64,000 nt of DNA from Salipaludibacillus neizhouensis (GCF_002886185.1 NZ_KZ614146.1:687234-751233); one strand, 5' to 3'; positions 26,815-36,581 are shown, counted from the stretch's first letter. Notes: generated by a model not told the origin, from the sequence alone. Made by a program: numbers and translations.

Positions 26815-28326
26815 CTACGCCGCTTTAGATTCTTGATGAACGGTTTCTTTTGATTTTATACCGACTAAATAATAAAGACTAAATAGAACGCCAACTAATG
26901 CATATCCTAGCGCATAATCCATTGCTGCTCCGAATGCCATGTTGGGGGCATGCATCAGACCGATAAAACTTAAAATGGCACCTACGAAAGAAAAAATGGC
27001 TGCACGGTGGAACTCATGATCAATGATAAATACCGTTATTGCACCTAGAATAATAGCCGTAAACATAGCACCTTCCCCAAGTGGAACAATTCCTGGTGAT
27101 AGCTCAGCAATAGTTTCCGGCACGGGATTGTTAAATCGAGTCATTAAGTAATTAGCAAAATAAGGCAGCATGGCAATTGCTACAGCTGGATAATATTTTT
27201 CTAAATTAGTACTGAATGCCGAAGAAACCATGGATATTCCAACAAAAACAAGGATAGGTGCTACTACCGCAACAGGAATAATCGCACTTAATGCCGCGAT
27301 TATTCCAAAGGATGCCGCGATCAAGAAAACAATAGCGTTTAATAAACTGTACCCGCGACCGGCAGCCATCTTTTTAGAGCCGACGCTGGCAATATAAACA
27401 GTGGTAGGGAACATTCCGCCGAAAACAGCACCAAGCATCGTTCCAACACCATCGACAGCTTGACATTCCCGAACGTCATAGTCATCTCCTTCTGCTTTCA
27501 TCGCCTCTACATTGTTCATCGTTTCCACAGCATTATAAATAGTAATAGGTAAAATAACAGCAAATAAAGCGATAAGTGCACCAAACAAATATTGAAACCC
27601 TTCTATAAGATCAAGAGAAGGCAAAATTGGATAGAATCCTAAATGGCTAAAGCCTTCATTAATAGCAGCAGTATCTACGTAGCCTAATCCGAATGCGAGG
27701 GAAGTTCCAATGATCATTGCAAACAGAGAAGCAGGAATTCGAAAAGGAAGGGCAACCTTGCCAACGATCCCTATAAGAATGACAGCAAGTACTACTAATC
27801 CAACCACTGGCATCTCAAAGGAAGTAAATAACATTTCCCCGGCAATAAATGTTAGTGCTACACCAGCTAATGCCCCGAGCATAGCTGCACGTGGTATATT
27901 TCGTTGCACCCATCTTCCTGTGAAGCTGGCTAAAACCTCTATAAAACCACTGATAAATGCAGCAGCGAGAGCAATTTTCCAAGCTAATTCTGGATCATTT
28001 GTAAGTGCATTTGCGGGAACAAGTACTCCAAAAAGAAAGATGAACATGACTGGTGTACTTACACCGTAAGATAGCGCGGTAACATCGGTCCGGTTTTCTT
28101 TTTTTGCTAGACGATTAGCCATAAATGCATAATAGATATTACCGAAAATTACTGCCACTGCAGCACCAGGAATTACTTTTCCGAACACTAAACTAGGCGG
28201 AAATCCCATGCCAAGCAAAGTAACTACAATGATGACGAAATTTGCTAAGTTATTTTGAAATAATGCGAAAAATGCATCGATATCTTCTCGTTTAAACCAA
28301 GGGTATTTGATCGTCGTAGTTGTCAT
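26815..28326 (-). CDS. NCS2/AGZA-type purine permease, second gene of the xpt operon
   Basis: Membrane permease of 503 residues with about twelve to fourteen helices. It resembles the AzgA (adenine/guanine/hypoxanthine) branch of nucleobase:cation symporters more than UraA/PbuX: DAFFALFQNNLANFVIIVVTLLGMGFP near residue 17, RTDVTALSYGVSTP near 79, and VDGVGTMLGAVFGGMFPTTVYIAS near 288. It lies 12 bases behind xpt with GGAGG before its ATG, under the same guanine riboswitch, so it should import a xanthine/guanine-type base when guanine is low. In B. subtilis this position holds pbuX, a permease of a different branch. Confidence 0.85.
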   Translation of the reverse strand: MTTTTIKYPWFKREDIDAFFALFQNNLANFVIIVVTLLGMGFPPSLVFGKVIPGAAVAVIFGNIYYAFMANRLAKKENRTDVTALSYGVSTPVMFIFLFGVLVPANALTNDPELAWKIALAAAFISGFIEVLASFTGRWVQRNIPRAAMLGALAGVALTFIAGEMLFTSFEMPVVGLVVLAVILIGIVGKVALPFRIPASLFAMIIGTSLAFGLGYVDTAAINEGFSHLGFYPILPSLDLIEGFQYLFGALIALFAVILPITIYNAVETMNNVEAMKAEGDDYDVRECQAVDGVGTMLGAVFGGMFPTTVYIASVGSKKMAAGRGYSLLNAIVFLIAASFGIIAALSAIIPVAVVAPILVFVGISMVSSAFSTNLEKYYPAVAIAMLPYFANYLMTRFNNPVPETIAELSPGIVPLGEGAMFTAIILGAITVFIIDHEFHRAAIFSFVGAILSFIGLMHAPNMAFGAAMDYALGYALVGVLFSLYYLVGIKSKETVHQESKAA

Positions 28327-28338
28327 ATGTTGTTCCTC

Positions 28339-28944
<606 letters not shown>

Positions 28945-28958
28945 TTAATTTCAAATAC

Positions 28959-29014
28959 TAAAAAACTCATGATTTTACTCACGTCTCTAACTAGAGGGGA
29001 GTAAAATCATGAGT
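28959..29014 (-). terminator. Expression-platform terminator of the guanine riboswitch
   Basis: Perfect 16-bp stem ACTCATGATTTTACTC/GAGTAAAATCATGAGT (28965-28980 and 28999-29014); read on the minus strand it is followed by TTTTTTAG. About 40 bases before xpt. Confidence 0.93.
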
Positions 29015-29099
29015 TCCAACTGTAACAAATGAGGAAACAACTATAGTCCAAAATTATGTATGTGTACATATCAATGGCATAGCTTTAGATGATTTTTTA

Positions 29100-29172
29100 C
29101 ATCCCGTAGTCAGGCAATTTAAGGTAGCCTGGTAGAAACTTGTGAGCCATATCCTCACTTTTATACGAGTTG
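29100..29172 (-). promoter_or_regulatory. Purine (guanine-class) riboswitch aptamer
   Basis: Read on the minus strand: P1 strand CTCGTATA, P2 GTGAGGATATGGCTCAC, the core AAGTTTCTACC, P3 AGGCTACC ... GCCT and the closing GACTACGGG. The discriminating base before the 3' P1 strand is C, which selects guanine or hypoxanthine rather than adenine. It controls xpt and the permease by termination. Confidence 0.96.
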
Positions 29173-29191
29173 ATTTTTTAACAACGAATTG

Positions 29192-29219
29192 ATTATAACA
29201 TATTTAATTTAAGCCGCAA
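29192..29219 (-). promoter_or_regulatory. Promoter of the xpt operon
   Basis: TATAAT (29197-29192 on the minus strand) with TTGCGG 16 bases upstream, about 20 bases before the aptamer. Confidence 0.6.
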
Positions 29220-29393
29220 CCTGTTTTCCGAATGAAATACTTAATATGTTTAACTTTGTACGGATTATGACACTGAGAATGGGTTGGAATTAAAATTTTC
29301 AGTTAATTTTGATGTAAATCGTAAAATAACTGTTATATATATAGAAATTCTCGAAGAAAACGAAAGGTAACGTTGCTAAGGGAGTTAAATTAA

Positions 29394-29558
29394 TGGAGTA
29401 CAACCTGGACTCGGTAAGTCAGCTAAGTCAGAAAGCAGATGTGCAATTACGGCAATTAATAAAAATGATAGAGTCTGTTATGACCATATTTATTAGTACG
29501 AAGGATAAACATAGGGACTTTCCGGTTCCTCAATTTCTTGAATTTGAGCATCTTTAAC
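29394..29558 (+). CDS. Possible small protein (54 residues)
   Basis: ATG at 29394 with AAGGGAG upstream; begins MEYNLDSVSQLSQKADV and is helical in its first 32 residues. The second half is antisense to the end of ycgQ. It could be a genuine short gene or chance. Low confidence. Confidence 0.25.
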
Positions 29559-30461
29559 CAGTGGTAGTGATCTCTCATTTAGTTCCCTCTTATTAATCGT
29601 ACCAACTGCACGGAACCACACATCATCGTCAAAATCAACTGCTTGATCAGATTCTATTAACGTCCCATAAACGGCGGTGTCAGCAGTACAGCAAGTCATT
29701 GCAAAACGAGCAGCTACGAGTTGATTTTCTGGAAAATCTGGTTCACGATAAGCAAATCCAATAATTTCAATTTCTCTACCTAGAAATTTATCCAAGTAGA
29801 TATCAAGGACTGTCATAACGTCTAGATAATTTTCATCTGTGACTTCAATCCTTTCATCGTTTATTAATTCATGGTATATCGTTTCATAATAGTCGTCATT
29901 CCAGACTTCAGCATCAGGAGGAATATCTTCTTCCTTTGAGGAATTGCCATTTTCTAATGTTTCCATATATCCTTCAGGATCTTCTAAATATGCTTCTGCT
30001 CGAGAAATCCCACTCGTTTTTTCGGAGTCAGTTGTTTTATTTCCGGAAACTGTATCATCTGTAGACAGTTGAGTATCAATTCCAGCCCCGTATTGAATGC
30101 CTCTATTTGAGGCTACTGAACTATCAAGGCCACGATCAGGAAGCACAAAACCAAATAGGATAGGCAGAATAAAAATGCTGTAAATCCCAAATTTAAGCCA
30201 GACAGGTCCTCTTATTTGATGTTCGTGCTCACAACCACAATTACTTTCATGCTCATGATCATCCTTTTTCGTACTCCGAAAGATTTGTATCGTACCTAAA
30301 AGAAAAAATGCTGCAAGGGAGAAATAAATAAATGGCATCATTGTAGGTGCAATATAATAAACAACATTTCCAGTTAGAATCAGACCTAACATAAACAAAG
30401 CAAAACCAAGTAGTATTATTCCTTGTATAAATGCGTGAAAAGAGTGATCATACTCTTTCAT
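29493..30461 (-). CDS. ycgQ: YcgQ-like TIGR03943 family membrane protein
   Basis: Protein of 322 residues with N-terminal membrane helices (about 10-60 and 88-110), a His/Cys-rich linker between them (HEHESNCGCEHEHQ), and a C-terminal DUF1980 domain (about 190-310) with GREIEIIGFAYREPDF, ARFAMTCCTADTAVYG and a repeated acidic surface. It is the usual partner of the YcgR permease and its family has been linked to metal handling; the function is not proven. The Cys-Cys and His-rich loops would suit metal binding. GGAGGAAT precedes the ATG. Normally adjacent to ycgR; here 468 bases with a repeat separate them. Confidence 0.88.
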   Translation of the reverse strand: MKEYDHSFHAFIQGIILLGFALFMLGLILTGNVVYYIAPTMMPFIYFSLAAFFLLGTIQIFRSTKKDDHEHESNCGCEHEHQIRGPVWLKFGIYSIFILPILFGFVLPDRGLDSSVASNRGIQYGAGIDTQLSTDDTVSGNKTTDSEKTSGISRAEAYLEDPEGYMETLENGNSSKEEDIPPDAEVWNDDYYETIYHELINDERIEVTDENYLDVMTVLDIYLDKFLGREIEIIGFAYREPDFPENQLVAARFAMTCCTADTAVYGTLIESDQAVDFDDDVWFRAVGTINKRELNERSLPLVKDAQIQEIEEPESPYVYPSY

Positions 30462-30627
30462 AATAATTCCTCCTGTTAAATTTAATATCGGTAAATTTAA
30501 ATTGATTTAAAGTTCAGGCTGTTTTTCCTAAATATTGTTGGTTATTAAGACAGGGAAGCATTTTAATTTACTATAGGCTGACCCTTCTTTAAGTTTTTTC
30601 AATAGATAAGAAAGATTAGGACCATGT

Positions 30628-30775
30628 TTTCTATCTTACAAAGGTGCTCGAATCCGTTCTAGGCGGACGCTTTCCGTGGGCAACTTCTTCAGCCTCGGGA
30701 AAATCCCCCCTGTAGGGTAATCAGCAGTTGCTTTCGCGCAGGAGTCGCCGCCTACGCTACTCGATCTTTTCAGAA
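30628..30775. repeat. Repeat family B, complete copy
   Basis: Starts AAGGTGCTCGAATCCG, TAGGCGGACGCTTTCCG and ends GCGCAGGAGTCGCCGCCTA, CGCTACTCGATC. The ends are imperfect inverted repeats (TAGGCGG ... CCGCCTA; GCTCGA ... TCGATC), with an inner GGGAAAATCCCCCCTGTAGGG. It resembles a GGCGGACGCT ... GGAGTCGCCGCCTACG intergenic repeat type widespread in Bacillaceae. It sits between ycgR and ycgQ; the rest of 30462-30929 shows no gene. Confidence 0.85.
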
Positions 30776-30929
30776 CAATAATAGTTACGTAAACTGCTTT
30801 TCCAAACAATCTTCGATGATATCAAAGCAACAAAATAAAAAAAATGCACAAAGTTTTTTAAAGACATCAATGCAATTTTTCTTAATATCAAAGTTTATGG
30901 CACAGCCATAATTAAAAGCGGATCTTGCA

Positions 30930-31991
30930 TTATAATAGCACTCCAAATAAGATCATAATGGAGCTGAAAACAATCACTGTGACTGTTAGCATAAATGCAA
31001 TTACGAATCTTACTTTAAAAAATGCAAAAAGCATAAATGTATTTTTTAGGTCTAACATAGGACCGTATACTAGAAATCCAACCAAGGAAGCATCAGAAAA
31101 TTGATTACTAAAAGATGAGGCCACAAAGGCATCTGCCTCGGAACATAAAGAAAGTAAATACGCAAATGCCATCATTACGATCGTTGAAGAGTATTCATTT
31201 GATCCAATGGTTTCTAGTAAACTTCTATCTAAGAAAGTTTGGAAAAGCGCTGCGATAAAAGCACCGAGGATTAAATATTTCCCCATCATGAAAAATTCAT
31301 CGACTGCATGATGCAATGTTTCTTGTATTCTCTCCAAAATCGTTGGTTTAGCAGCACTAAGATCATCGTGAGAAACGAGTCCGTGATGTGCGTGAACATG
31401 GTGACTTGCCAAAGATAAGTTTGCTTCTGTACGAAGTTGATTTGGCTGACGCCTAAAAACAGCGTATAAAATGGCTCCGATAATAATTGAAAGTACAAAA
31501 GCCAGTCCCATTCTGGAATATAGAATCGTAGGATTGTTCCGAAAAGCAAAATAAGTAGATGCAAAAACAACTGGATTCAAAATAGGTGCTGCTACTAAAA
31601 ATACAATGCCAACGTGAAGTGGCATTCCTTTTTTTATTAAACGTCTGACAACTGGAACGATAGCACATTCACATAAAGGTATAATAGCACCTAACATTGC
31701 AGCTGGAAACAAAGCTAGAAGAGCATTTTTGGGTAGGAAACGCTGAATCGTTTCTGCTGATACATATATTTGGATGAGTGCTGAAATAATTACTCCTAAT
31801 AAGATAAAAGGGATTGCCTCGATAATAATACTTAGAAAGATAGTATTCACATTTATCATTGCATTAGGGAGATTATCTATCTGTTGACTAGAGCTTACTT
31901 GTTCACTAAAAATAAATAGTATAAGGAAGAGAAAGAGAAGAGCAAGCCCCAATAGATCTTTTCCTATTAATATTCCTTTTGATTGTTTCAT
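30930..31991 (-). CDS. ycgR: YcgR-like permease (DUF318/ArsP_1 family)
   Basis: Membrane permease of 353 residues with about eight helices. Family hallmarks are IIEAIPFILLGVIISALIQ near residue 56, GAIIPLCECAIVPVVRRLIKKGMPLHVGIVFLVAAPILNPVV near 101 with the paired Cys-Glu-Cys, and SLCSEADAFVASSF near 283. A His-rich loop (HHVHAHHG) lies in the middle. The family includes ArsP and related exporters. With YcgQ it forms a conserved pair of unproven, probably metal-related, function. GAGGAG precedes the ATG. Confidence 0.87.
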   Translation of the reverse strand: MKQSKGILIGKDLLGLALLFLFLILFIFSEQVSSSQQIDNLPNAMINVNTIFLSIIIEAIPFILLGVIISALIQIYVSAETIQRFLPKNALLALFPAAMLGAIIPLCECAIVPVVRRLIKKGMPLHVGIVFLVAAPILNPVVFASTYFAFRNNPTILYSRMGLAFVLSIIIGAILYAVFRRQPNQLRTEANLSLASHHVHAHHGLVSHDDLSAAKPTILERIQETLHHAVDEFFMMGKYLILGAFIAALFQTFLDRSLLETIGSNEYSSTIVMMAFAYLLSLCSEADAFVASSFSNQFSDASLVGFLVYGPMLDLKNTFMLFAFFKVRFVIAFMLTVTVIVFSSIMILFGVLL

Positions 31992-32100
31992 ATGTTACTC
32001 CTCGTCTAATTTGTTTATTTAAGAAAACCGAAAGATTCTTTCAAATTTTATCAAATAGAAAAGATTACGTAAATTGATTTTTGTAAATGTAATATAAATA

Positions 32101-32131
32101 AAATGGTAAACTCACGAGGAGTTTACCATTT
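32101..32131 (-). terminator. Terminator of uppP
   Basis: AAATGGTAAACTC/GAGTTTACCATTT, 13 perfect pairs with a 5-base loop. On the minus strand it ends in TTTATTTATATT. It lies 27 bases behind the uppP stop. Confidence 0.88.
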
Positions 32132-32157
32132 TAGGGACTAATCCACTGTCTATTTTA

Positions 32158-32988
32158 TTACACTTCCATTATCACGTTGCCGTCGATCATAGTTAAAACA
32201 AAAATTGCTAATAGAAAACAATAAATTGCAAAGTAAATTAGTTTACTCTTTTTAAGAAAATCGATTAGCCAGATAATACCTAGAATGGAAAAGACAAACG
32301 TAATGACAAACGAAACAACGAGGTTCAATGGACCGATATATGCAAAGGCTGCTGCTGAAAAGTCCTCGAAAGCTAAGACTGTAGAACCTAAAATAACCGG
32401 AATAGCTAACAAAAATGAATAACGAACAGCTGTTTCGCGGTTTAAGCCGACTAAAAGGCCAACTACAAGAGTGGACCCAGAACGAGAAATTCCGGGAATA
32501 ACTGCCAAGGTTTGTCCTAAACCAACGATGATTGCATCGATAAAAGTCATTGAGCTTTCATCTTTATTCCCGACTTTATGAAAACGTTCAATGAAAATTA
32601 ATGCTAAACCAGTGAGGAATAAAGATCCAGCTATCATCGCCGGCGTTTTAAGGTTAGCACCAAGAGCATCTTGTAACAGTTTACCTAAAATACCAGTTAG
32701 AGCAGTTGCGATCAGGATGTACAATCCAAAATAAAATTGCACGCGATCTTTTGGTGAACGTTTAATCACGAAATTGAAAAATCCTTGAATCACATCCCAT
32801 ACATCTTTCCAAAAATATAAAATAACAGCTAATACGGATGCTAAATGCAAATAAATTTCAAATGCAAGTCCAGGAAATGTATAACCAAATACGAGCTGAG
32901 TGATCACAATATGTGCAGAACTTGATACGGGAAGAAACTCGGTAACTCCTTGAATAATTCCAAATACTATCGCCTCAAATAACGTCAA
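32158..32988 (-). CDS. uppP: Undecaprenyl-diphosphatase UppP (BacA family)
   Basis: Recycles the C55 lipid carrier by dephosphorylating undecaprenyl pyrophosphate; overproduction gives bacitracin resistance. Its 276 residues with eight membrane helices match the family. Catalytic motifs are GVTEFLPVSSSAHIVI (residues 14-29, with the Glu) and VIPGISRSGSTLVVGLL (about 162-178, with Arg and the Ser). The start is a TTG at 32988 with AGGAAG upstream. Single gene. Confidence 0.95.
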   Translation of the reverse strand: MTLFEAIVFGIIQGVTEFLPVSSSAHIVITQLVFGYTFPGLAFEIYLHLASVLAVILYFWKDVWDVIQGFFNFVIKRSPKDRVQFYFGLYILIATALTGILGKLLQDALGANLKTPAMIAGSLFLTGLALIFIERFHKVGNKDESSMTFIDAIIVGLGQTLAVIPGISRSGSTLVVGLLVGLNRETAVRYSFLLAIPVILGSTVLAFEDFSAAAFAYIGPLNLVVSFVITFVFSILGIIWLIDFLKKSKLIYFAIYCFLLAIFVLTMIDGNVIMEV

Positions 32989-33206
32989 ATAAATCTTCCT
33001 TTCTTCTGTTCCTGTTTAATATAATTGTTTGTAGTTTATACTCACATAATAAGCAATACTTATTTTACCAAAGTTAAGAACAAGAAAGTATGTTTTATTA
33101 TGAAAAATTATTTTCTTTTAAATTCCTGCTGAATTATCATATAATAATTAGGACGTTTTAATTCCAAAATATTTATTTTAATTATTTTGGAAGTTGAGGA
33201 GGTAGT

Positions 33207-33863
33207 ATGTTTTTAAAGAGGTATGTATCGATTGCAATTTTAGTTGCAGCTGTTGCTATAGGTGCTTTTGTCATTGTAGATAGCCGACAGGATAAGGCGT
33301 TAGATGATAATCAACAACGACTCGATGAATTCGTTGAAACTGGGGGGATCGAAAATGAAATCCAAAACCAAAGCGATGAGTTTGAAGAATATGAAGAAAG
33401 CAGTGAGACAGGTACTAGTACTGGAATGATTGCGCCGGATTTTATTTTACCAACATTGGACGAGGAGAATGATGAGGTAAGCCTTTCAGATTTAAGAGGG
33501 AGTTATGTCATTGTGAATTTTTGGGCAACATGGTGCGCACCTTGTCGCGATGAGATGCCTGATTTTATAGACTTCTTCGAAAAGTATCGAGACGACGATG
33601 TTGAAATGATCGGTGTAAATCTTACAGATACAGAAAAGAATATGAGTGATGTGGAACAGTTTGTGACTGATTTTCAAATACCTTTTTATGTTGCTCTTGA
33701 TGAAAAAGGAATTGTAGAAGACACCTTTGAGTTACATGCATATCCAACTACGCTTATTATTGATCCTAATGGTCGAATCGCAGTGAAAAGACTGGGCGAA
33801 ATTGACTATGAGATGTTAGAGAATTACTTTTTGGATGTAAGAGAAAGCTTTGAATCAAAATAG
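33207..33863 (+). CDS. Membrane-anchored ResA-like thiol-disulfide oxidoreductase
   Basis: TlpA/ResA-type thioredoxin of 218 residues. An N-terminal anchor (residues 6-24) is followed by an acidic linker rich in Glu/Asp (about 30-72) and a thioredoxin domain from APDFILPTLD to the end. The active site is FWATWCAPCRDEMP with the CAPC pair, cis-Pro lies in AYPTTLIID, and NLTDTEK marks the TlpA-type insertion. It probably acts outside the membrane in cytochrome c maturation or another extracytoplasmic disulfide task. No ccs genes are adjacent. GAGGAGG precedes the start. A hairpin closes the unit. Confidence 0.88.
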   Translation: MFLKRYVSIAILVAAVAIGAFVIVDSRQDKALDDNQQRLDEFVETGGIENEIQNQSDEFEEYEESSETGTSTGMIAPDFILPTLDEENDEVSLSDLRGSYVIVNFWATWCAPCRDEMPDFIDFFEKYRDDDVEMIGVNLTDTEKNMSDVEQFVTDFQIPFYVALDEKGIVEDTFELHAYPTTLIIDPNGRIAVKRLGEIDYEMLENYFLDVRESFESK

Positions 33864-33882
33864 TTTGAACCCTAAAAAAATG

Positions 33883-33928
33883 AAGGTAGGATCACTCGGT
33901 CAAATATACCGTAGATCCTACCTTATTT
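33883..33928 (+). terminator. Terminator of the thioredoxin-like gene
   Basis: AAGGTAGGATC/GATCCTACCTT, 11 perfect pairs, with an inner CGGT/ACCG helix and TTATTTAT behind. Confidence 0.85.
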
Positions 33929-34008
33929 ATAGTAAACCTTAAGACTCTAGAAATTTGTTATAGAGGAAACTTAGTGTTTAATAAAACAAGATTCACATAA
34001 CTTTTAAC

Positions 34009-34923
34009 TTAATTTCTGTGGTTTTCATAAACGGGAGCTTTGAATAGAGCTTCTAATTTTTTTGTCAGCTCAATGGATAATGGACTAACATTTGAGCTTT
34101 GGATATTTTCAATTAATTGGGAAGAAGTACTTGCCCCAGTTACGGCGGTAGATACTTGTGGCTGGTCCAAAATATATCTTAATGATAATTGCTGACTGCT
34201 CATTGTGTTGGCATCAGCAAGAGTATTGAGCTTTTCTAAGGTAGCTCGTAATTCTGCTTCAGAATAGTCTAGGAACCCTTTTTCAGTGATTTTCCGTTCA
34301 AAGTCATTTGTTAAAAGTCCCTTTGATACAGGTCCTCTAGCAATCATAGACAAACCGTGTTTATCTAGAAGGCTGAACCATTCTTCCGGGCGTCTATCGA
34401 GAAGACTGTATTGCATCATCACACTGACTATATTTGATTTCTCAGCATATTCTTTGATGACGTTTGGTCTAATCGAAGAAATACCATAGTATCTTATAGT
34501 TCCTTCCTGAACTAATTCTTCAAATGCTTCAATGGTTTCGTCTATAGGATCATCAATGGTCCCTCCATGGAGCTGATAAAGGTCCAGATAATCAATATCC
34601 AATCGAAGCAAAGAGTTTTTTAAGGCTTCTTTTAAGTAATTCTTAGTTGGGTTCCATCGCCACCCATCAATTCCTTCCCCCCACTCATTTCCGCCTTTTG
34701 ATGCCAAAATAACATCATGTCTCTTACCTTTAATTGCTTTTCCGACCGTTTCTTCATTAAAACCCAGCTGGTAAAGGTCTGCAGTATCAAAAAAATTCAC
34801 GCCACGGTCTATTGCCTCGTGGATAATTTTTTCATTATGTAAGTGGTCATCTGATAATGACATGCAGCCTAGACCAATTTCAGAGACAAATAAGTCTGAA
34901 GTTCCTAATTTATTTTGCTTCAT
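34009..34923 (-). CDS. yqkF: Aldo/keto reductase (YqkF-like)
   Basis: NADPH-dependent TIM-barrel oxidoreductase of 304 residues. Conserved features are IGLGCMSLSD, NFFDTADLYQLGFNEE with the catalytic Asp and Tyr, LASKGG with the Lys, and DYLDLYQLHGGTIDD with His. C-terminal NADP-binding residues lie around VSTAVTGASTSSQLIENI. Position next to nudF, spoIIM and fur matches B. subtilis yqkF, which supports the name. The substrate is unknown. GGGGTGA precedes the ATG. Confidence 0.88.
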   Translation of the reverse strand: MKQNKLGTSDLFVSEIGLGCMSLSDDHLHNEKIIHEAIDRGVNFFDTADLYQLGFNEETVGKAIKGKRHDVILASKGGNEWGEGIDGWRWNPTKNYLKEALKNSLLRLDIDYLDLYQLHGGTIDDPIDETIEAFEELVQEGTIRYYGISSIRPNVIKEYAEKSNIVSVMMQYSLLDRRPEEWFSLLDKHGLSMIARGPVSKGLLTNDFERKITEKGFLDYSEAELRATLEKLNTLADANTMSSQQLSLRYILDQPQVSTAVTGASTSSQLIENIQSSNVSPLSIELTKKLEALFKAPVYENHRN

Positions 34924-35067
34924 TTTAATATCACCCCTAATATGTTTTTACCCTATTTTTGCTAAAGTAATCCTATTTATTTCTTTTAAACTTTGGAATG
35001 TCTATGTATAGTAGATATACGTAGAATACACAATAATAAGTAGAAATGAAAGAACGGAGGAAATGAA

Positions 35068-35604
35068 ATGTCTGAAAAATTATATGAAACAACGATTCGA
35101 ACGACACCAATCTTTCAAGGGAAAATTATTGATCTCGAAGTTCAAGATGTAACTCTGCCGAATGGGAAAGAAAGCAAACGCGAGGTGGTCCATCATCCAG
35201 GTGCAGTAGCAGTGATAGCATTAACCCCTGAAAATAAACTTATTCTAGTTAGGCAATTTCGGAAACCTTTGGAGAAAGTACTTGCAGAAATTCCGGCTGG
35301 CAAATTAGAAAAAGGAGAAGATCCTCTTGAGTGTGCAAAGCGTGAGCTTGAGGAGGAGACTGGCGTACAAGCGGAGAATTGGACAAAACTCCATTCGTTT
35401 TATACTAGTCCAGGTTTTGCCGATGAACTTGTTCATGTTTATTTGGCAGAAGGATTAGGGGAAGGTATGGTAAATATGGATGAAGATGAATTTGTAGAGC
35501 GGATAGATGTAACCCTAGAAGAAGCGGAAGCACTTATAGAATCTGAAGAAATTCATGATGCAAAAACAATATATGCTGTCCAATATTGGAAGCTGCGGGG
35601 TTAA
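35068..35604 (+). CDS. nudF: ADP-ribose pyrophosphatase NudF
   Basis: Nudix hydrolase of 178 residues that splits ADP-ribose to AMP and ribose 5-phosphate. The Nudix box is GKLEKGEDPLECAKRELEEE followed by TGV (residues about 76-98), with all catalytic Glu residues. YTSPGFADELVHVYLAEGL after the box is typical of the ADP-ribose branch. ACGGAGG precedes the ATG. The neighbourhood (yqkF, spoIIM, fur) equals that of B. subtilis nudF (yqkG). Confidence 0.94.
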   Translation: MSEKLYETTIRTTPIFQGKIIDLEVQDVTLPNGKESKREVVHHPGAVAVIALTPENKLILVRQFRKPLEKVLAEIPAGKLEKGEDPLECAKRELEEETGVQAENWTKLHSFYTSPGFADELVHVYLAEGLGEGMVNMDEDEFVERIDVTLEEAEALIESEEIHDAKTIYAVQYWKLRG

Positions 35605-35690
35605 ATACTAGATTGAAAATTAGTTACTAGAGATAATGGTAATTTTCTTCTATCGAATTGCTGAAATGAACCATTTTCTTATTTAAACCG

Positions 35691-35719
35691 TCATAGTTGA
35701 TTCCTTCTTTTCATAGACT
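35691..35719 (+). promoter_or_regulatory. Sigma-E type promoter of spoIIM
   Basis: TCATAGT (35691-35697), 14-base spacer, CATAGACT (35712-35719); each box is one base from the sigma-E consensus. spoIIM is a known sigma-E gene, which supports the assignment. Confidence 0.7.
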
Positions 35720-35759
35720 CTGATAGAGAGTGATTCGGAGAAGAAATGAGGAGAATTGG

Positions 35760-36401
35760 ATGAGACATTTTCACATGAGACGTAACCGGATATTCACCCA
35801 TCTATCAGGGAATAAAGCTACGTATATCTTTTCTATCGTTTTAATTCTAATGGGTGTGATCTTCGGAGCGGTTATTGTTAATAGCATGAATTTCACACAA
35901 AAAAATGACTTGTATGCATATCTTACGTTGTTTTTTAGTGAGGTAGACAGTGGAGAATTTGCCAATGCTACAGAAGTTTTTACGCAAAGCTTTGCTTATT
36001 ATATTAAAATTATAGGATGTATTTGGTTACTGGGTTTGTCTGTTATTGGGTTACCGGTTATTTATATACTCTTATTTATAAAAGGTTTAATGGTAGGATT
36101 TACAGTTGGGTTTTTAGTAGATCAAATGGGTTTTGAAGGTTTTATATTTGCTTTTTCAGCCGTATTCCCCCAGAATATTGTGCTTATTCCTTTATTCATC
36201 ATTGTTGCTGCTGTAGCAACCACTTTTTCCTTGAAAATATGGCGACAAATTATTGGACGAGGGAAGGAATCTGTTTTCACGCATTTTATCGCTTATACAT
36301 TATTTTTACTTTTAGTTAGCGGTGGATTGGTTGTGGTTTCGCTTTATGAAGCATTTGTTTCTCCTAGTGTGATGAAATTTATTGTCACTCACTTGTTATA
36401 A
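35760..36401 (+). CDS. spoIIM: Stage II sporulation protein M
   Basis: Membrane component of the DMP (SpoIID-SpoIIM-SpoIIP) machine that thins septal peptidoglycan and drives engulfment in the mother cell. From ATG 35760 (GAGGAG six bases upstream) it has 213 residues, the same as B. subtilis SpoIIM. It has a short cytoplasmic N-terminus and five membrane helices, including SIVLILMGVIFGAVIVNSM and LLFIKGLMVGFTVGFLVDQMG. An in-frame GTG 30 bases upstream is less likely. Preceded by a sigma-E type promoter and followed by fur. Confidence 0.94.
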   Translation: MRHFHMRRNRIFTHLSGNKATYIFSIVLILMGVIFGAVIVNSMNFTQKNDLYAYLTLFFSEVDSGEFANATEVFTQSFAYYIKIIGCIWLLGLSVIGLPVIYILLFIKGLMVGFTVGFLVDQMGFEGFIFAFSAVFPQNIVLIPLFIIVAAVATTFSLKIWRQIIGRGKESVFTHFIAYTLFLLLVSGGLVVVSLYEAFVSPSVMKFIVTHLL

Positions 36402-36443
36402 AAAAGTACTCATTATTACTTAGTAATAATTATAAATAAAAGA

Positions 36444-36510
36444 TGATAACGATTCTCATTTGACACTTTTTTTTCTCAAATAGTATAATGGATTGAGAAT
36501 AACATTCTTA
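36444..36510 (+). promoter_or_regulatory. fur promoter with Fur/PerR-type operators
   Basis: TTGACA (36460-36465), 18-base spacer, TATAAT (36484-36489). A Fur-box-like 7-1-7 site TGATAAC-G-ATTCTCA (36444-36458) abuts the -35 box. A second inverted repeat, AGAATAACATTCT (36496-36508), lies just behind the -10 box. Both positions are suited to repression; Fur or the related PerR are the obvious binders. Confidence 0.7.
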
Positions 36511-36581
36511 CTCCTGTGAAAGTATCGTTGGTAACGGTTTTCCTTCGGTTTTGGAGTGAGCGAGTGGCAGGGGGAAATTAC

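Noticed and set aside
31992-32100. Zur box upstream of ycgR
   Set aside because: GATTACGTAAATTG is only a partial match to the Zur palindrome and has no symmetric second half.
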